Positions 1-6,214 of a stretch of 7,656 bases of DNA are shown here, piece after piece (positions within the stretch are counted from its first letter, which is position 1; every line of letters starts with the position of its first letter). Source of the stretch: Promethearchaeia archaeon (GTDB lineage: Archaea; Asgardarchaeota; Lokiarchaeia; Sigyniarchaeales; SOKP01); contig JAHQWS010000100.1 in assembly GCA_029856295.1 (NCBI GenBank), positions 1 through 7,656 of the forward strand, written 5' to 3'. A program made the translations under genes and the position numbers. The notes under the pieces are model-generated. The model saw only the letters and a list, made by a program, of their open reading frames with translations. It did not search any database and was not told the origin of the DNA.

Positions 1-1
1 T

Positions 2-268
2 ATATTACATGGTGTTATGGCATCATTTCAAATATATATAGTCTTAAACAAGAAAATATATACAAGCAAACGCTATCTATTAATCTGTTTTCTGTTTTAT
101 TTGATTTTCCTTAGCAATTATGATGATTATTCGAGATTAATTGAAATTACAAACATGAAAAATGTAATTACTGAATTGAGTGTAATAGTTCAGATTTTCT
201 ATATATTTATCCTTACTGCTATTTTTACCTATTTTTATAAGAAACGGTTTAAAGTACTATTGCCTTAA
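2..268 (+). CDS. C-terminal part of an unidentified membrane protein (partial at window edge)
   Basis: I do not recognise this protein. The frame is open to the first base of the window with no stop before the ATG at 17. It is therefore more likely the 3' end of a longer gene than a complete 83-residue protein, although the ATG at 17 could be a real start. Counting from that Met, two hydrophobic stretches look like membrane segments, at about residues 20-33 (LLICFLFYLIFL) and 52-74 (rich in I, F, Y and V). A polar linker separates them. The C-terminus is short and basic (KKRFK), which suggests a cytoplasmic end. No catalytic motif is visible. A run of eight T follows the stop within four bases, which is consistent with the end of a transcription unit. 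Confidence 0.5.
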   Translation: MLHGVMASFQIYIVLNKKIYTSKRYLLICFLFYLIFLSNYDDYSRLIEITNMKNVITELSVIVQIFYIFILTAIFTYFYKKRFKVLLP

Positions 269-271
269 TAA

Positions 272-279
272 TTTTTTTT
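272..279 (+). terminator. T-run terminator after the partial membrane protein gene
   Basis: Eight consecutive T begin four bases after the stop codon. Archaeal RNA polymerase can terminate at T-rich tracts without a hairpin. A small inverted repeat (AAGAA/TTCTT, 280-290) follows, and a second run of eight T lies at 339-346, which could be a back-up site. This is inferred from composition and position only. Confidence 0.4.
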
Positions 280-432
280 AAGAAATTCTTCATTAAAAAA
301 GAAAAATTAGAGGAATTGGATTTTACAATATTCTATCCTTTTTTTTATTAGAGTAGACAGTTTTACTTAAAATCTCACATTAAAAGTAATACTTTTTATT
401 TTTCTACCGATTAATAAATAATTAATTGAACC

Positions 433-442
433 ATAAATTTTA
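433..442 (+). promoter_or_regulatory. Possible TATA box of the PEP synthase gene
   Basis: The A/T-only stretch ATAAATTTTA is centred about 35 bases before the ATG at 473. With the usual archaeal spacing of about 25 bases to the transcription start, it would give a leader of roughly 10 bases. That fits the absence of a Shine-Dalgarno sequence in front of this gene. The surroundings are so AT-rich that such a match carries little weight. Confidence 0.2.
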
Positions 443-472
443 AAACAAAAATTAACTCATTAATGACTTAGA

Positions 473-3376
473 ATGAGTGACTATATAAAATTTTTCGATG
501 ATCTTAGAAAAACAGATGTACCTTTAGTTGGGGGTAAAAATAGCTCCCTTGGAGAACTACTAAGTTTTGGTATTCCGGTACCGCTTGGATTTGCCATCAC
601 TGCTAAGGCTTATGATTATGTGTTAGAAGCGAATGATATTTTGTATGACGGAGAATTAATTTCATTAAAAGCATATATTAATCAACAAATTACAAGGATA
701 TCCGAAGAGTTGAAGAAAGAAGATATTGAGTCAATTGCAGTAGTAGATAAAATATGTGCTAATATTAGAACGCATATTGAACAGGCAAAAATCCCGGATA
801 GTTTATCTGATGAAATATTGGACGCATACCGTAAATTAGTAGCACGAATTGGCGAGAATTCGACGTTTGCGATACGATCATCGGCTACCGCAGAAGACCT
901 TCCGGACGCTTCCTTCGCAGGTCAACAAGACACTCATTTGAATATTAGCGGGGAAAACGATGTTTTAGAATATATTCTTAAGGATATGGCTTCTGTGTTT
1001 ACCACCCGGGCCACAATGTATAGGGAGAGGGCGGGATTTGACCACTTCGCCGTTCAATTGAGTGTAGGAGTTCAAGAGATGGCAGGGGGGATCGGTGGTG
1101 TAAAGGCTTCTGGAGTTATGTTTACTGAGGACCCTGATTCGGGTTCGCCCAATGTTGTATCAATTCGCGGAACATGGGGGCTGGGAGAACTAATTGTTCA
1201 AGGAGTAGAAAAAGGGGATGAATTCATAGTATTTAAATATGCTCCTGAATTAAGAATTATCCGTCGGGAACTGGTTAAAAAGGAAAAAATGATGATCTTT
1301 GATCCTAATAAAAAAGTAGGTACCATTACAGTTTCCGTTCCCGAAGAAAAACAACAAAAATTTTGCTTGTCCGATGATCAGGTATTAACTTTAGCAAGAC
1401 ATGCTATAGATATTAGAATACATTACGCAATGCCGATGGATATTGAGTGGGCGCTCGGTAATAATAATAAAATTTACATCGTTCAAGCCCGACCTGAAAC
1501 CGTACATTCACAAAAAGGTGATACTGAGGAAATTTTCTATCTTCTAGAAGATCCCCACAAACTTGCAGAACAAGGGTTATTAGTTGAAAACTCGGGTACG
1601 GCCATAGGGAGAAGGATTGATTACGGTAAAATCAAAATAATAGAATCGATTAACGATGCTCATCTATTAAGGGAAGGAGATATATTAATTACAGAAGAGA
1701 CCAATCCTGATTGGACGTCTTATATGCAAAACTTAGGAGGCGTTATCACAGAGCGAGGAGGTCCCACTTGCCATGCTGCGATAGTTTCAAGAGAATTAAA
1801 TATCGCCTCTATTGTAGGGGCAGATAATATCGTTGAAATAATGAAAGAAAAGCAACGTGATGGCCTTGAAAACGTCACTATAGATTGTAGCGAGGGTGAA
1901 CCAAGGATATGGCTTAAATCTGTTGAATATGATTCTGATACAATAGAATTTGCTCTACTTCCTCGCACGAAGACTCAGGTTTTAGTTAATTTAGGAATTC
2001 CTAAAGGTGCTTTATCTTCTGGTAAATATCCTGATGGAACAGGTCTCGCAAGGTTGGAATTTATTATAAATGATGAAATTCAAATGCATCCTAGTGCACT
2101 CATTGATTATGAAGCCTTGTTAATGAGATATGATATTTTAGTCGAACAAAGAAAAAAAATTGAGGGGATAAAAAAGAGCGTTCTTTATTATAAGGACCCT
2201 TTTAACGAAGAAATTAAAAAGCTAAAAGTTACGTTGGATAAAATTAGAGAATTAACAGCGGGTTATGATAATAAAGAGGAATTTTATGTAGAAAAGCTAG
2301 CAGAGGGAATTGCTACTATAGCAGCAGGTGTATGGAAGGAATTACCTGATGGATCAATTGGTCCATGTGTTGTGAGACTCTCAGATTTCAAAACCAATGA
2401 ATATAGAAATCTGGTAGGCGGTTGGATCTATGAGGGAGATGAGAATAATCCAATGCTGGGTTTTAGAGGAGCATCGCGATATGTCTCAGATGATTTTCAG
2501 AATGCCTTTATTTTAGAATTAAGAGCAATTGCTAAAGCAAGAGAATGGGGCTTAACAAATATAATTCCTATGATACCATTCTGCCGAACTCCTGAAGAAG
2601 CCAAGCAAATTGACGAGATAATGAAGACAGAGGGCTTAATTCGAGGAGAGAATGGATTACAGATCTATTGTATGGCAGAAATACCTTCAAACATTATATG
2701 TGCAGATCTCTTTTGTAAATATTTTGATGGTTTTTCAATTGGATCTAATGACCTAACCCAACTAGTCTATGGTGCTGGAAGAGATAATGAAAAACTAATT
2801 CCTTTATCCAAGGAATTTAATTATATTACCAATAGTGAATCAATTAGGAGATCAGTATCTCACCTAATTAAAACCGCGCATGAACATGGTAAAAAGGTCG
2901 GAATTTGTGGGCAGGCTCCGTCAGATGATCCAGAGTTCCTCAGATTTTTGGTACGAGAGGATATTGACTCAATCTCATTGAATTTTGATACATATGCTCG
3001 AGGGAGGATTAATACATGGAGAACCGAAGTTATTGAAGCTAAATTAAAGGACGATGCGAGAAGTAAATCGTACAATTTCCTTCATGATTGTGATGATTTG
3101 ATTGAAAAAATTCGAGTACCTCGGGGGAAATTACGAAATATGGTAAGGAAACAAAGGGGAAAAAATGTGGATTTGAAACTCCAAGAAAACGCAGAGGAAT
3201 TCGATGAGTTATTTAATGGGATTCAAAAAGCTTCTTATGATTTTGTAAAAGAATTAGATAATGAAGATATTTCACATTTTAATATGATTTATGACAAATA
3301 TAGCAATTGTATAAAGGAATTTGGAGAAAAAATTCCAACATTAAGAAGAAACATCCGTGAATTTGGAATTTATTAA
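473..3376 (+). CDS. ppsA: Phosphoenolpyruvate synthase (pyruvate, water dikinase) with C-terminal extension
   Basis: The enzyme converts pyruvate, ATP and water to phosphoenolpyruvate, AMP and phosphate in the cytoplasm, feeding gluconeogenesis. Some archaea are thought to run it toward pyruvate. The family's three modules are all visible. The N-terminal ATP-grasp domain (about residues 1-345) carries RSSATAEDLPDASFAGQQ at 135-152, WGLGE at 235-239 and PMDIEWA at 321-327. The swivelling domain (about 370-475) has GGPTCHAAIVSRE at 429-441, with the phosphorylated His434. The PEP/pyruvate-binding barrel (about 500-845) has RLSDFKTNEY at 635-644, GFRGASRY at 663-670, MAEIPSN at 734-740, GSNDLTQ at 757-763 and the catalytic Cys812 in CGQAPSD. 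The segment GAGRDN (767-772) differs slightly from the GVDRDS common in the family. Typical members have about 760-820 residues; this one has 967 and continues past the barrel with a helical, charged extension. No upstream Shine-Dalgarno is seen, and the ATG fits the conserved N-terminus (LVGGKNSSLGE at 18-28). Confidence 0.96.
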   Translation: MSDYIKFFDDLRKTDVPLVGGKNSSLGELLSFGIPVPLGFAITAKAYDYVLEANDILYDGELISLKAYINQQITRISEELKKEDIESIAVVDKICANIRTHIEQAKIPDSLSDEILDAYRKLVARIGENSTFAIRSSATAEDLPDASFAGQQDTHLNISGENDVLEYILKDMASVFTTRATMYRERAGFDHFAVQLSVGVQEMAGGIGGVKASGVMFTEDPDSGSPNVVSIRGTWGLGELIVQGVEKGDEFIVFKYAPELRIIRRELVKKEKMMIFDPNKKVGTITVSVPEEKQQKFCLSDDQVLTLARHAIDIRIHYAMPMDIEWALGNNNKIYIVQARPETVHSQKGDTEEIFYLLEDPHKLAEQGLLVENSGTAIGRRIDYGKIKIIESINDAHLLREGDILITEETNPDWTSYMQNLGGVITERGGPTCHAAIVSRELNIASIVGADNIVEIMKEKQRDGLENVTIDCSEGEPRIWLKSVEYDSDTIEFALLPRTKTQVLVNLGIPKGALSSGKYPDGTGLARLEFIINDEIQMHPSALIDYEALLMRYDILVEQRKKIEGIKKSVLYYKDPFNEEIKKLKVTLDKIRELTAGYDNKEEFYVEKLAEGIATIAAGVWKELPDGSIGPCVVRLSDFKTNEYRNLVGGWIYEGDENNPMLGFRGASRYVSDDFQNAFILELRAIAKAREWGLTNIIPMIPFCRTPEEAKQIDEIMKTEGLIRGENGLQIYCMAEIPSNIICADLFCKYFDGFSIGSNDLTQLVYGAGRDNEKLIPLSKEFNYITNSESIRRSVSHLIKTAHEHGKKVGICGQAPSDDPEFLRFLVREDIDSISLNFDTYARGRINTWRTEVIEAKLKDDARSKSYNFLHDCDDLIEKIRVPRGKLRNMVRKQRGKNVDLKLQENAEEFDELFNGIQKASYDFVKELDNEDISHFNMIYDKYSNCIKEFGEKIPTLRRNIREFGIY

Positions 3377-3404
3377 TGAATAATTAAAAGACAATATTAA
3401 TTAT

Positions 3405-3413
3405 CCCTTTTTT
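3405..3413 (+). terminator. T-rich terminator after PEP synthase
   Basis: CCC followed by six T lies about 30 bases after the stop codon and before the UPF0147 genes. It has the composition of an archaeal oligo-T terminator. No convincing stem precedes it. Confidence 0.3.
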
Positions 3414-3551
3414 AAATAATTCTAATCCTTTAATATTCATACTTCAAATAGATTCTATAAAATCAAAAAAATTAAATTGATTTATTAATTAAAACAATTA
3501 AATTCCTTTGATTATTTTTACTTTAATTCTACTACTGAAAATACAGTTAAG

Positions 3552-3845
3552 GTGTCTCTAAAAGTGCCAAAAGAAGAACTTACCAAAGAACAGGAAGAAG
3601 CTTTTAAAAATGTATTAATTTTGCTTAAAGGTATGTTACAAGACCGTTCCGTGCCTCGAAATATCAAGCGACTTGCCCAACAAGGAATTAATATTATTAG
3701 TGAAGGCAACGATTCTCCCGGAATTCTCGCTTCTAATGTAATGTATTTGGTGGGTGATCTTTCACAAGATCCTAACATCCCCTTTGCTTCGAGAACAATA
3801 ATTTATAGAATCATTTCTATTTTAGAAACTATAAGAGATGAATAG
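3552..3845 (+). CDS. UPF0147 family protein, first tandem copy
   Basis: This is a 97-residue, all-helical archaeal protein of the UPF0147 family, whose function is not established. Family hallmarks are visible: an amphipathic helix at about 15-30, then DRSVPRNIKR at 31-40, a second helix, ASN at 60-62, and the C-terminal block DPNIPFASRTIIYRI at 73-87 followed by SILE. The usual length is about 85-95 residues, so this copy is full length with a short charged N-terminal addition. The start is GTG: the frame is open back to a stop at 3486 but holds no ATG in that interval. A second GTG at 3564 (codon 5) would also keep the conserved core. The next gene is a diverged paralogue 23 bases downstream on the same strand, so the two probably share a transcript. 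Confidence 0.88.
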   Translation: MSLKVPKEELTKEQEEAFKNVLILLKGMLQDRSVPRNIKRLAQQGINIISEGNDSPGILASNVMYLVGDLSQDPNIPFASRTIIYRIISILETIRDE

Positions 3846-3868
3846 TTTACTCATAATCTGAATGTAAG

Positions 3869-4159
3869 GTGAACTATCTAATTTTCGATAAAATATCTAA
3901 TGTTGATGTCCAAGAAAAACTTGAAAAAATAAAAAGTCTATTTCAAGGGTTATTAAATGATCGCTCAATTCCAAGAGATATTAAAAGAGTAATTCAAAAA
4001 GGAATTGATCTTATTAAAGAAAGCAAAGATGATGTTAAGAATATAGCTTCAAATATTATATCCTTAATTAACGAGATTTCGTTAGATAATAACATTCCGT
4101 ATCATAACCGCTCAACAATTTATCACATTCTTTCGATCCTAGAAACAATAAAAAGTTAG
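3869..4159 (+). CDS. UPF0147 family protein, second tandem copy
   Basis: This 96-residue paralogue aligns to the preceding protein without gaps. By my hand count the two are about 40% identical overall and about half identical from residue 24 to the end. Shared blocks are DRSIPRDIKR at 31-40, IASN at 59-62, NNIPYHNRSTIYHIL at 74-88 and SILETI at 89-94. The N-terminal 20 residues are unrelated between the copies. Translation must begin at the GTG at 3869, because a stop at 3854 closes the frame and no other usual start lies between. Both copies have TAAG directly before GTG. The gene follows the first copy by 23 bases and is probably cotranscribed with it. The family has no established biochemical role. 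The 3' end overlaps the first codons of an open but start-less frame described separately. Confidence 0.86.
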   Translation: MNYLIFDKISNVDVQEKLEKIKSLFQGLLNDRSIPRDIKRVIQKGIDLIKESKDDVKNIASNIISLINEISLDNNIPYHNRSTIYHILSILETIKS

Positions 4160-4283
4160 AGAAGTTCTGTATAATATCCATAAGAAGAATAAGCAAAAAT
4201 CGGAAAAAAAGGATTCTGGCAAGGTTAAGCGGGGTACTTCTGGCAATCTGAAAATAACCAATTATTTTAGTAAAAAAAAATAA
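4152..4283 (+). pseudogene. Start-less 3' fragment of a lysine-rich protein with a PCNA-binding-like tail
   Basis: This frame has 43 codons and ends in TAA at 4281. It is open back to a TAA at 4149-4151 and contains no ATG, GTG or TTG, so it cannot be a normal complete gene. It reads as a real coding end: a basic, low-complexity linker (KKNKQKSEKKDSGKVKRG) leads to the terminus NLKITNYFSKKK. That terminus resembles a PIP box (Q-x-x-hydrophobic-x-x-aromatic-aromatic), with Asn in place of Gln, Ile at the hydrophobic position and Tyr-Phe as the aromatic pair. Archaeal replication and repair proteins often end this way. Within it, TTCTGGCAA occurs twice, 24 bases apart and in frame (SGK/SGN). 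I infer a truncated relic of a DNA-replication or repair gene, or of a mobile-element gene. Chance is not excluded over 43 codons in AT-rich DNA. Confidence 0.4.
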
Positions 4284-4289
4284 AAAAAA
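4271..4289 (-). terminator. T-rich tract beyond the minus-strand relic
   Basis: On the minus strand this reads as eight T, one A and nine T. It begins about 20 bases past the stop codon of the decayed minus-strand frame at 4309. That is the position and composition expected of an archaeal terminator, and it supports the view that this frame was once the 3' end of a gene. Confidence 0.35.
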
Positions 4290-4308
4290 TGTTAATTAGA
4301 CTGAGAAA

Positions 4309-4587
4309 TTAAAAGTAAAAGTCAAATAGTAGACGGAGTTTCTTGAATAGCTTGTAGGATTGCTGATCGTGGGTTTTAAGTATCTGCTCTATGGCGTTAA
4401 TTGTTCCCTCGCACATGCTTTGAAATACGCTAATCTCTTGGGGCATGATTTATAGTGCTAACTCGTTAATTATTGATCGCTCAAGATATTCGGTCATTTT
4501 TATTCTCAGCTCATCCTTAAGAGTGTCTGTTAATTACCTGTCGGGCGTTATTATCGTGCAGATTTGGATATAGGATATATCCCTTTT
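4309..4587 (-). pseudogene. Decayed minus-strand gene with two in-frame TAA codons, unidentified
   Basis: One minus-strand frame reads like protein for about 92 codons, broken only by TAA at 4534-4536 and at 4450-4452, with the true end TAA at 4309-4311. The three pieces are 17, 27 and 46 codons long. They include DISYIQICTIITPDR, then LTDTLKDELRIKMTEYLERS, then MPQEISVFQSMCEGTINAIE followed by KTHDQQSYKLFKKLRLLFD. The region is visibly richer in G and C than its surroundings. No plus-strand frame makes sense across it. Both internal stops could come from CAA (Gln) by a single C-to-T change. The last piece alone (ATG at 4446, 45 residues) could be a short intact gene, but it has no clear ribosome site. 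I do not recognise the family. A T-rich tract follows the end. Confidence 0.4.
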
Positions 4588-4595
4588 TTAAAAAA

Positions 4596-4691
4596 ATGGT
4601 ATTGATAGATTGTTTTAAATGGACTAAAGAAAATGAAGATTGGGTAAGTAAGATAATGGATCCTAAGTATATTCTTCCTAATGATTCATAA
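4596..4691 (+). CDS. Possible 31-residue orphan peptide or gene fragment
   Basis: An ATG at 4596 opens 31 codons ending in TAA at 4689, giving MVLIDCFKWTKENEDWVSKI and then MDPKYILPNDS. The residue mix (two Trp, acidic and basic residues, few rare residues) looks more like protein than random AT-rich DNA. There is no Shine-Dalgarno sequence, only A-rich sequence before the ATG. I recognise no family. It sits among other gene relics, so a fragment is as likely as a functional peptide. Confidence 0.15.
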   Translation: MVLIDCFKWTKENEDWVSKIMDPKYILPNDS

Positions 4692-4744
4692 TCATGTGAT
4701 TGACACTTAAAAAAACACGGTTTTATTCTATTTACATTAAAATT

Positions 4745-4783
4745 TACAGAATCATTTCCTTGCTCGAAATAATAAAGGATTGA
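4745..4783 (+). pseudogene. C-terminal vestige of a third UPF0147 gene
   Basis: The translation YRIISLLEIIKD followed by TGA matches the C-terminus of the first UPF0147 protein (YRIISILETIRD) at 9 of 12 positions and ends at nearly the same point. The upstream sequence (about 4725-4744) resembles the preceding part of the family only if an indel is allowed, and it has no conserved DRS-P-IKR block. I infer that a third tandem copy once lay here and that only its last dozen codons remain recognisable. Confidence 0.5.
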
Positions 4784-5010
4784 TTAAATTACTCTCTATT
4801 TTATACTTCTTTATCATTTAGAAAGATATTCTAATATGGTAAAATAAGACATTTTTGGATAAAAATGAGATTTAATCTGATTCAAAAATTATTTAAAATT
4901 AGGTAATATAATTGTTAATATTCTCATTAGGAAAAACACAAGAAGTTAAAAGAAAGTAAACTATTATTGCTATAGAGTAACAATATTTCTCAAATGGAGT
5001 TATTGTTCAC

Positions 5011-5020
5011 TATTTAATAA
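5011..5020 (+). promoter_or_regulatory. Possible TATA box of the longin-GTPase gene
   Basis: TATTTAATAA is centred about 41 bases before the ATG at 5057. Standard archaeal spacing would place the transcription start near 5041, leaving a leader of about 15 bases. The AT-rich background makes this tentative. Confidence 0.25.
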
Positions 5021-5056
5021 TTCAATGAATAGGAATTTACCGGAAAAAATTTTAAT

Positions 5057-6097
5057 ATGGACGAATCTCTTGTATACGGCATCGTTTATACTGAAGTTGA
5101 CGAAAAAATAGGACCAAATCCCCAAATTTGGGAACCTGCTGATTTATCTGATGACCTTTTAACTCATGTTAGCATAAAAGCAATAACTCTTCTAACTGCT
5201 GAACAAGGATTAATTCCAGAATCAATTGCCATCATTCCATTTCCCTCTATTGGTTTAAAAGGATTAATTAAATACATACAGTTCAAAGATGATGATCGCC
5301 GCGGAGGAGTTGGGCAAGCGGCAATTACATTATTATTTAATGAGGTTGATGATATCGTATTTTATAAAGGCATGGAATATTTTAATCACGATTTTAATGA
5401 AGTAGCTCAGAACATCGTTGAAATTGAAGAATTAAAAGCTAATAGAGAGAAGATCCATAAGGAAATAAAGAATCTCTCCATAAAAGTCTTAGAAATTTTG
5501 AACAATTTGCGAATTAAGGAAACCACCCTTCAAGAATCAGAAGCTTTTCCTGAAGAATATATTGATAATAAAGGCAAAATCGATTACCAATTTAAAATCA
5601 TAGTCTGTGGTGATCCTACGGTAGGGAAGACAAGCACCATACTTCGATTTACAGAGAGCGCCTTTGATAGAAAATATATTCCCTCAATTGGGATAAACGT
5701 AAAAGATAAAATTATTCGTGTTAAAAAATCTAACATACAATTAGTGATTTGGGATATTGCGGGACAGTCGAAGTTTGGAACAATGAGGTCCGCATTTTAT
5801 AAAGGCGCCAGAGGAGTTCTTTTAGTATTTGATTTGACTAATCCAAAAAGTTTCAATGACATTAGAAAATGGTACAAGGATATTAAAAAACATGTTGATA
5901 TTGAAGAACAGCTAATTGGATTTATTTTAGGAAATAAAAGTGACAAAGTTGAAGAGAGAAAGATAGCTAAAAAAGAAGTTTCTGGTTTGGCTAACGAACT
6001 AAATTTAGAATATATTGAAACATCTGCCTTAACGGGCGATAATGTAAAAGAATCTTTTTATAAAATGGCAAAATATTTATACGAAAAGTCTAAATAG
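5057..6097 (+). CDS. Small Ras/Rab-like GTPase fused to an N-terminal longin-like domain
   Basis: This 346-residue protein has two parts. The C-terminal part (about 175-346) is a Ras-superfamily GTPase with every G motif: P-loop GDPTVGKTS at 185-193, switch I YIPSIGIN at 207-214, DIAGQ at 233-237, NKSD at 293-296 and ETSA at 321-324. In Rab-like proteins the switch-I residue that binds magnesium is Thr; here it is Ser210. Gln237 at the catalytic position is kept. The first 125 residues begin YGIVYTEVDEKIGPNP and contain IIPFPSIGLKGLIKY and ITLLFNEVDDIVFYK. This pattern resembles the longin/roadblock-type alpha-beta domains found on Asgard GTPases; that assignment is by recollection and predicted fold. 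A charged helix, possibly coiled coil, spans about 118-155. No signal peptide or membrane segment is present, and the C-terminus (EKSK) lacks a prenylation Cys, so membrane attachment, if any, must use another route. It has its own intergenic upstream region, and a hairpin follows the stop. Confidence 0.9.
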   Translation: MDESLVYGIVYTEVDEKIGPNPQIWEPADLSDDLLTHVSIKAITLLTAEQGLIPESIAIIPFPSIGLKGLIKYIQFKDDDRRGGVGQAAITLLFNEVDDIVFYKGMEYFNHDFNEVAQNIVEIEELKANREKIHKEIKNLSIKVLEILNNLRIKETTLQESEAFPEEYIDNKGKIDYQFKIIVCGDPTVGKTSTILRFTESAFDRKYIPSIGINVKDKIIRVKKSNIQLVIWDIAGQSKFGTMRSAFYKGARGVLLVFDLTNPKSFNDIRKWYKDIKKHVDIEEQLIGFILGNKSDKVEERKIAKKEVSGLANELNLEYIETSALTGDNVKESFYKMAKYLYEKSK

Positions 6098-6107
6098 AAT
6101 TCTTTAA

Positions 6108-6136
6108 TTTGAATAAATTCTATAGATTTATTCAAA
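6108..6136. terminator. Perfect 11-bp hairpin between convergent genes
   Basis: TTTGAATAAAT at 6108-6118 and ATTTATTCAAA at 6126-6136 are exact inverted complements around a 7-base loop. The hairpin begins 11 bases after the GTPase stop. Because the next gene is convergent, it could stop or stabilise transcripts from either side. T-run-only terminators are more usual in archaea, so a role in 3'-end protection is equally possible. Confidence 0.45.
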
Positions 6137-6148
6137 ATAAATGAAATC

Positions 6149-6166
6149 AGCTTGAACATTCAAGCT
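6149..6166. repeat. Perfect 8-bp inverted repeat AGCTTGAACATTCAAGCT
   Basis: AGCTTGAA and TTCAAGCT flank a 2-base centre. As RNA the minimal loop is tight, so in practice the stem would be about 7 bp. As DNA it is a near-perfect palindrome that could bind a dimeric protein. It lies 13 bases after the 11-bp hairpin and before the poly-A/T tract in the convergent intergenic region, so I read it as part of the transcription-end structure. Confidence 0.35.
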
Positions 6167-6181
6167 ATAAATGTTTTCTAA

Positions 6182-6200
6182 ATTAAAAAAAAAAATTTTT
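6182..6200 (-). terminator. Oligo-T terminator of the iron-sulfur operon
   Basis: On the minus strand five A are followed by eleven T, starting about 15 bases after the stop codon of the small ferredoxin gene. This is a good archaeal T-tract terminator for the minus-strand operon. The complementary run of five T (6196-6200) could serve the plus-strand gene. Confidence 0.5.
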
Positions 6201-6214
6201 GGTAGTGTTTAAAA

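Larger units (their letters stand above)
4160..5056. other. Gene-poor 0.9-kb stretch with relics, no intact gene
   Basis: Between the second UPF0147 gene and the GTPase gene there is no convincing intact gene. The first two-thirds hold the relics listed separately: the PIP-tail fragment, the minus-strand pseudogene, a 31-codon frame and the UPF0147 vestige. From 4784 to about 5000 I see only AT-rich sequence with stops in all frames, with no tRNA, no CRISPR-like repeat and no terminal inverted repeats of an insertion sequence. Confidence 0.6.

Noticed and set aside
253..351. Open frame without a start codon after the partial membrane protein (ends in FYPFFY)
   Set aside because: It is 32 codons, mostly Lys, Phe and Ile from poly-A and poly-T runs, with no start codon. 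It is expected by chance at this composition.
1720..1968. Minus-strand open frame of 82 codons inside the PEP synthase gene
   Set aside because: It lies antisense over the conserved swivelling domain with His434. Its translation is Ser/Thr-rich with no recognisable motif, so it is a shadow of the real gene. The minus-strand frame at 2860-3075 is rejected for the same reason.
3518..3778. Minus-strand open frame over the first UPF0147 gene
   Set aside because: The plus-strand frame carries clear family motifs and the antisense translation does not.
4160..4790. An insertion sequence as the source of the relics
   Set aside because: I found no terminal inverted repeats, no target-site duplication and no recognisable transposase motif, so I do not call a mobile element.
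4978..5007. Inverted repeat AACAATA/TATTGTT upstream of the GTPase gene
   Set aside because: Seven-base A/T-rich arms around a 15-base gap are likely by chance here. There is no symmetry in the spacing and no second copy that would suggest an operator.
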